Positions 60,162 through 64,000 of a stretch of DNA of 64,000 bases are shown piece after piece. The position numbers and the translations under genes were made by a program. The notes under the pieces are model-generated. The model was not told where the DNA came from and made no database searches. It saw only the letters and a list, made by a program, of their open reading frames with translations. The stretch spans positions 1 through 64,000 of the forward strand of contig NZ_AZWO01000024.1 in assembly GCF_000514775.1 (NCBI RefSeq), given 5' to 3'. The DNA is from Salinispora pacifica CNR114. Lineage in GTDB: Bacteria > Actinomycetota > Actinomycetes > Mycobacteriales > Micromonosporaceae. Every line of letters begins with the position of its first letter. Positions within the stretch are counted from its first letter, which is position 1.

Positions 60162-60793
60162 CCGGCCGGCTGCTCCGGCTGCATCTGCGTGCCCGGGGGG
60201 CGTCGGCCTTCGTGGCTGGGGCCAGCGCGATCGCGCTGCTGGCGTGGGCCGGCGGAACCTGGCTCGCCGCTCAGCCCCACCTCGGTGGGCCCGCCGCCCG
60301 CCTCCCCGTGGTCGTGCTCGCCCCGCTGCTGGCCGCGGTGTTGCTCGGGCCGACCCTGGCCGGAGCCGACGAGGAACTCGAACGCGGCACTCCGCTGCGC
60401 TGGCCGGCCTGGCGGGTTGGACATGTTCTCCTCGCCGTGCTCGCCGTGGCAACGGCGCTCGCCCTGACGGGGCTGCGCGCCCCTGAGACGTTCGGCGCCC
60501 AGGCGCTGGCCCGGAACACGCTTGGCTGGATCGGTCTGGTCGCCGGCGCCACGGCGCTGCTGGGCGCGCGGCTGGCCTGGCTGCCGGCCTTCGGCTACGG
60601 GTGCGTGGTCTACCTCGCCGCGCCCCGGGACGCCGGCGTGTTCGTGGCGCTGTGGGCCTGGCCGGTTCAGCCCGCCACCGCTGCCGCCTCGTGGTTGGCC
60701 GCCGGCGGAGTGCTCGCGCTCGGCCTCGCCGGCTACGCGTACCGTGGTTCTGCCGTCGGTCACCGCCTCCCGTCCCGGCCGGTTACTATCTGA
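60158..60793 (+). CDS. ABC-associated integral membrane protein
   Basis: A 211-residue protein with about six hydrophobic segments (SAFVAGASAIALLAWAGGTW, LPVVVLAPLLAAVLLGPTL, VGHVLLAVLAVATALALTGL and others). It has no family motif by eye. The GTG start overlaps the previous stop, so it belongs to the same operon and probably forms part of the transporter. It is the last gene of the operon. Confidence 0.7.
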   Translation: MTGRLLRLHLRARGASAFVAGASAIALLAWAGGTWLAAQPHLGGPAARLPVVVLAPLLAAVLLGPTLAGADEELERGTPLRWPAWRVGHVLLAVLAVATALALTGLRAPETFGAQALARNTLGWIGLVAGATALLGARLAWLPAFGYGCVVYLAAPRDAGVFVALWAWPVQPATAAASWLAAGGVLALGLAGYAYRGSAVGHRLPSRPVTI

Positions 60794-60803
60794 AGTGGAC
60801 TGA

Positions 60804-60819
60804 TCACAAATGTTCACAA
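60804..60819. promoter_or_regulatory. Direct repeat TCACAA-N4-TCACAA before the JmjC-led operon
   Basis: Two copies of TCACAA occur exactly 10 bases apart, one helical turn, in an AT-richer stretch. They lie about 100 bases upstream of the first gene of the following operon. Such spacing is typical for binding sites of tandem activator or repressor subunits. Confidence 0.4.
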
Positions 60820-60920
60820 GGTACACATTGGCCGGTACGGTGTCCTGATTGCGTCGCTTTGGGATGCTCCTGCGGCAGGTCCGTTGGAGCTCCCGGTGGT
60901 AGAAAGACGGAGGACGGATC

Positions 60921-61766
60921 GTGACGGTTCCGCAGGAGGCTGGCGTACCAGTCGCCCGCATGACGTTCGAGGAGTTTCAGGCGCTCGGCCCCGGCGGCCT
61001 CTTCAGGGCCGACGTGCCGACGGTGATCTCACTGCCGGAGAGCGTGCGCGGGCTCGGGCGCGAGGGGGTGGCGGCCCGGCTGGCCGACATGACCGTCACC
61101 CTCTTCACCGAACCGGGCGACAAGCACCATCCCGGGCGCTGGGAGACCCGGGACATCACCCTGCGGGACTTCTTCGCCGACGAGCGCCACCTGACCGAGT
61201 CCGACACCTGGCACCGGGTGGTGTCGAACATCCGGAACAGCCCGGCCGACGTCAACGCCGTGATCGGCTTCGACGCCGAGGGATTCTTCGGCTACGGCAG
61301 CTCGTTGTACGCGGCCAACCTCTGGATCAGCCACCGCGGTGTCTTCACCAAGAACCACTTCGACGAGTTCGAGAACTTCAACATCGCGCTGGAGGGCCGC
61401 AAGCGGTTCATCATCGCGCCGCCCGGGTCCCGCGACTACTACCCCCGGTCGGTGCTGCGCGGCTTCGGGGACAAGTCCCACGTGTTCGACCTCGACAACG
61501 TCGACCTGGGGCGCTATCCGAGAGTGGCGCCGAAGCTCGCCCAGCGCCGCGACTTCGTCCTCGAACCCGGCCACATGCTCTACCTGCCGCTCGGCTGGTG
61601 GCACCAGGCCGAATCCCTCGATCCCCTCAACATCAATGTCAACTTCTGGTTGAAGTCGAAGAAGATTCTGCGCCGGCCACATGTGCTGGGCGTCGCCCTC
61701 TACACGTACGCCTACCGGCGATTCAAGGGCGTCTACAGCTACCAGCCCACCGAGGTGAACTCGTGA
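60921..61766 (+). CDS. JmjC/cupin_8-like Fe(II)/2-oxoglutarate oxygenase
   Basis: A 281-residue protein with the cupin-type iron site: His146-Phe-Asp148 in TKNHFDEFENFNIAL and the distal His228 in LPLGWWHQAESLD. KRFIIAPPG and the Asn/Phe-Trp segment after the second His fit the 2-oxoglutarate site of JmjC-like (cupin_8) hydroxylases. Such enzymes hydroxylate amino acids, peptides or small-molecule intermediates. The start is GTG 60921 with GGAGGAC upstream. It is the first gene of a new operon. Confidence 0.85.
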   Translation: MTVPQEAGVPVARMTFEEFQALGPGGLFRADVPTVISLPESVRGLGREGVAARLADMTVTLFTEPGDKHHPGRWETRDITLRDFFADERHLTESDTWHRVVSNIRNSPADVNAVIGFDAEGFFGYGSSLYAANLWISHRGVFTKNHFDEFENFNIALEGRKRFIIAPPGSRDYYPRSVLRGFGDKSHVFDLDNVDLGRYPRVAPKLAQRRDFVLEPGHMLYLPLGWWHQAESLDPLNINVNFWLKSKKILRRPHVLGVALYTYAYRRFKGVYSYQPTEVNS

Positions 61767-63016
61767 GCGACCGCAAGACCATCACCCCCACGCACCGCTA
61801 CCGCAACAACGACAAACTCATCGGCATCGGCAACACCTTCTGGAACATGTCCGAGGCGAACGGGGTGGCCGGCATCGTCGGTGACCTCGCCGACGGGGTG
61901 TTCACCATGGCCGACGGCCACCAGTTCGTGAACTTCACCGTATGCTCCTATCTGGACCTGGACACCCACCCGAAGGTCATCGACGGCGCGGTCGCGGCGC
62001 TACGCCGGTTCAACGTGCTGGACCACTGCATTCCGCGCACCCGGGTGCAGACGCCGGTGCTGCTGGAGTTGGAGGAGTCCCTCGGCGAACTCTTCGGCGC
62101 GATGGTGATCAGCGCGGTCTCCACCGCGGCGGCGAGCACCGGCCTGCTGCCGCTGATCGCCTCCGGTCACCTCGGCAACGGCACCCGGCCGCTGATGGTC
62201 TTTGACAAGAACGCCCACGTGTCGCTGGCCAACGCCAAGCCGAGCTGCGCCGACGAGTCCGAGGTGGTCACCTGTAAGCACCACGACCTCGACTACCTCG
62301 AAGACATGTGCCGCACCTACGAGCGGGTCTGCTACGTCGTCGACGGCGCCGACAGCCTCGGCGGCTACGCCCCGGTCAAGGAACTCGCCGACCTGCAGGA
62401 CAAGTACAACATGCTGGTCTTCTACGACGATTCGCACTCGCTGTCGGCGTACGGGCAGCGGGGCATCGGCTACGTACGGACCCACGCGCCCCTCCTCGAC
62501 CAGCGCACCATCACCGTCGCCACGCTGAGCAAGGGCTTCGGTGCGGGTGGTACGGCGGTCCTGCTCGACGGCTACCCGCACGAGACGCGTCGGCTCGTCG
62601 AACGATTCGCCGGCCCGCTGGGCTACTCGCAGAAGATGAACGCCGCCGCCGTCGGCGCCGCGCTCGCCTCCGCGGAGATTCACCGCACCGAGGAGCTAGA
62701 CCAACTCCAGGGGCGGCTCCGCGCCAACATCGCGTTGTTCGACTCGCTGCTCGACACCGAGCAGTCCGGCGAGTCGTACCCGATCCGGTTGGTGCCGATG
62801 AGCGACGACACGGTCGTTGCCGCCGCCCAGCAGGTCTTCGCCGCCGGCTTCTACACCTCGCCGGTGTTCTTCCCGATCGTTGCCCGGGGCACCGCCGGCC
62901 TGCGGGTGATGCTGCGCGCCGGTCAGACCGAGGAGCAGATCCGGCGGCTCTGCGCGGTCCTGGCGCAGGCCGGGGCGCGCCCCGCCGCCCCGCTCGACGG
63001 ACCGGTCGTCCGGTGA
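61763..63016 (+). CDS. Alpha-oxoamine synthase-type PLP acyltransferase (AONS/KBL/CqsA-like)
   Basis: A 417-residue PLP enzyme of fold type I: NFTVCSYLDLDTHPKVIDG near residues 57-75, SAVSTAAASTGLLPLIAS, FYDDSHSLSAYGQRG (Asp and His that hold PLP; about 220-234), and the Schiff-base Lys257 in VATLSKGFGAGG. The family condenses an amino acid with an acyl-CoA under decarboxylation (8-amino-7-oxononanoate synthase, KBL, CqsA, serine palmitoyltransferase). The GTG start overlaps the oxygenase stop. A usual biotin operon is not present nearby, so a specialised role is likely. Confidence 0.87.
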   Translation: MSDRKTITPTHRYRNNDKLIGIGNTFWNMSEANGVAGIVGDLADGVFTMADGHQFVNFTVCSYLDLDTHPKVIDGAVAALRRFNVLDHCIPRTRVQTPVLLELEESLGELFGAMVISAVSTAAASTGLLPLIASGHLGNGTRPLMVFDKNAHVSLANAKPSCADESEVVTCKHHDLDYLEDMCRTYERVCYVVDGADSLGGYAPVKELADLQDKYNMLVFYDDSHSLSAYGQRGIGYVRTHAPLLDQRTITVATLSKGFGAGGTAVLLDGYPHETRRLVERFAGPLGYSQKMNAAAVGAALASAEIHRTEELDQLQGRLRANIALFDSLLDTEQSGESYPIRLVPMSDDTVVAAAQQVFAAGFYTSPVFFPIVARGTAGLRVMLRAGQTEEQIRRLCAVLAQAGARPAAPLDGPVVR

Positions 63017-63873
63017 GCGCCGCCGTACGCGCCCTCCCGCGCAGCATCCTCTACACCCCGGCGCTGTCCCTGGACCGGGTCGTGAACGCCTGGTCGTACG
63101 ACGCGGACGTGCACCTGATCGACCTGGAGGACTCCGTCCCGCCGGCGGAGAAGCCGGCCGCGCGGATGATCTGCCGGGACGCGTTGGACAAGGCCCCCCG
63201 GCCGGCCAACGTCGCCGTTCGCATCAACGAGCTGGGCAGCGTCGAGGCAGTGCACGACCTGCTGCTGCTCGCGGAGAGCTCGGTGCGGCCCGGAATCGTG
63301 GTGATGACCATGGTTACCTCCGCGGCCGAGGTCACCCTGCTACGACGGATCCTGGCCTCGGCCGGCGCCCAGCCGGAGATCTACGTGACGGTGGAGACCG
63401 TCGAGGCGGTCACCGAGATCGACGCGATCGCCGAGGCAGCCGACGGGCTCGTGCTGGGCTCGGCCGACCTGGCCGCCACGCTCAACGTGGAGATCACCTG
63501 GGCGGCGATGCTCGCCGCCCGGCAGGCGATGGCGATGGCCTGCGCGCGGCACGGCACGGCCTGCGTCGACACCGCCAACTTCCGGCTCTCCGAGCCGGCC
63601 GTGCTGGCGGAGGAGACGGTGCGGGTGCGGGCCCTCGGTTTCCACGGCAAGGCGACGGTGCACCCCAGCGAACTGGCCACCATCAACCAGGCCCTGCGCC
63701 CGCAGGACAACGACCTGCGGCTGGCCCGCCGGGTGGTCTCGGCGGTCGGCAGCGCCAACGGTGGCATCGCCGTGCTGGACGGCAGCATGGTGGGCCCACC
63801 GTTCGCCCGGATGGCCCACGCCACCGTGGCGCGTCAGGACGCCTGGGAAGCCCGATTCGGCGGTGCCAGGTGA
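63013..63873 (+). CDS. HpcH/HpaI aldolase/citrate lyase beta-subunit-like protein (CitE family)
   Basis: A 286-residue TIM-barrel protein: RSILYTPALSLDRVVNAWSY, the metal/substrate segment VHLIDLEDSVPPAEKP, VAVRINELGS, and YVTVETVEAVTEIDAIAEA with the acidic metal ligand, then FHGKATVHPSELATINQAL. This is the CitE-like branch (malyl-CoA, citramalyl-CoA or related C-C lyases). It overlaps its neighbours by 4 bases on both sides. In this operon it may supply or cleave a beta-hydroxy-acid or CoA thioester intermediate. Confidence 0.85.
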   Translation: MSAAVRALPRSILYTPALSLDRVVNAWSYDADVHLIDLEDSVPPAEKPAARMICRDALDKAPRPANVAVRINELGSVEAVHDLLLLAESSVRPGIVVMTMVTSAAEVTLLRRILASAGAQPEIYVTVETVEAVTEIDAIAEAADGLVLGSADLAATLNVEITWAAMLAARQAMAMACARHGTACVDTANFRLSEPAVLAEETVRVRALGFHGKATVHPSELATINQALRPQDNDLRLARRVVSAVGSANGGIAVLDGSMVGPPFARMAHATVARQDAWEARFGGAR

Positions 63874-64000
63874 CAGCGACGGTGATGGTCACCGCCGCCG
63901 ACATGGCCGGCGCACGCCGGATGACCCAGGTGATCGACGTACTCGGCGAGATGTTCGTGGACCTGGCCACCGGCCGGACCCGCTCCCCGGCCCGTACGGT
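63870..64000 (+). CDS. Ornithine cyclodeaminase/mu-crystallin-like protein, N-terminal part (runs off the window)
   Basis: Only 43 residues are visible: VMVTAADMAGARRMTQVIDV, LGEMFVDLATGRTRSPART. The pattern (a short first strand, then a helix with x-A-x-x-V-I-D-x-L-x-x-x-F-x-D-L-A-x-G-R-x-R/x-P-R) is the start of the ornithine cyclodeaminase/alanine dehydrogenase/mu-crystallin family. These enzymes use NAD(P) to form cyclic or reduced imino acids. It is the fourth gene of the operon. The call rests on a short segment. Confidence 0.6.
   Translation, partial: MTATVMVTAADMAGARRMTQVIDVLGEMFVDLATGRTRSPART

Noticed and set aside
60884..61762. Upstream extension of the alpha-oxoamine synthase frame across the oxygenase gene
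   Set aside because: The extension is an Arg/Gly-rich shadow of the JmjC-like gene. The synthase begins at GTG 61763 in a 4-base overlap.

Overview
The window is high-GC actinobacterial DNA, most likely from the Micromonosporaceae (a Salinispora- or Micromonospora-like genome). The signs are many GTG starts, 4-base stop/start overlaps in operons, actinobacterial families such as SepH, DUF3027, DUF2530, CsoR and MT0933-type proteins, a futalosine hydrolase and a c-di-AMP riboswitch ahead of a cell-wall protein. The assignment rests on gene content only.

Bases 1 to about 14,400 are an accessory region. It opens with the start of an IS701-like transposase, a 3' remnant of tRNA-Tyr that still has its terminator, and a decayed tyrosine-recombinase 3' end. 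Then comes a compact gene cassette of lower GC by eye: a LuxR/LAL regulator, an MFS exporter and a glycosyltransferase on the + strand, and an eight-gene operon on the - strand (JAMM peptidase, SUMF1/FGE-like protein, ThiS/MoaD-like sulfur carrier ending in GG, DhnA-type aldolase, GMC oxidoreductase, Eis-like acetyltransferase, DegT/DnrJ aminotransferase, HAD phosphatase). Both transcription units carry the same 18-bp palindrome, TGAGTA-N6-TACTCA, upstream. No PKS or NRPS gene is present. The set reads like a pathway for a small amino-, glycosyl- and possibly sulfur-containing sugar-like product, and is the best candidate here for an undescribed system.

From 14.4 to 33 kb the content is mostly housekeeping: mqnB, MFS and NCS2 transporters, a MarR/MFS pair with a clear operator, thpR, sepH, serC, citrate synthase, pdxH, aldose epimerase, nitroreductase, acyl-CoA dehydrogenase and L-serine dehydratase. 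From 33.3 to 39.1 kb lies a four-gene cell-envelope polymer operon: an ABC-2 permease, its ATPase, a CDP-alcohol phosphatidyltransferase fusion and a GT2-TagF fusion. From 39.2 to 44.3 kb there is carbohydrate metabolism: a sugar ABC ATPase whose 3' end is frameshifted, a HAD phosphoglucomutase and a GH65 phosphorylase. From 44.3 to 50 kb there are small proteins, a C39-like peptidase, a beta-carbonic anhydrase, a secreted coiled-coil cell-wall protein under a ydaO-type riboswitch, and a YibE/F protein. From 50.1 to 53.3 kb lies a copper locus (csoR, two CsoR boxes, copZ, a small His-rich protein, copA).

From 53.7 to 60.8 kb there are a CaCA exchanger, a methyltransferase, a pyrF remnant, a spermidine-synthase-like protein and a tightly overlapped operon of ECF sigma factor, membrane anti-sigma factor and ABC transporter. 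The last 3 kb start a second biosynthesis-like operon that runs off the window: JmjC-like oxygenase, alpha-oxoamine synthase, CitE-like lyase and an ornithine-cyclodeaminase-like protein.
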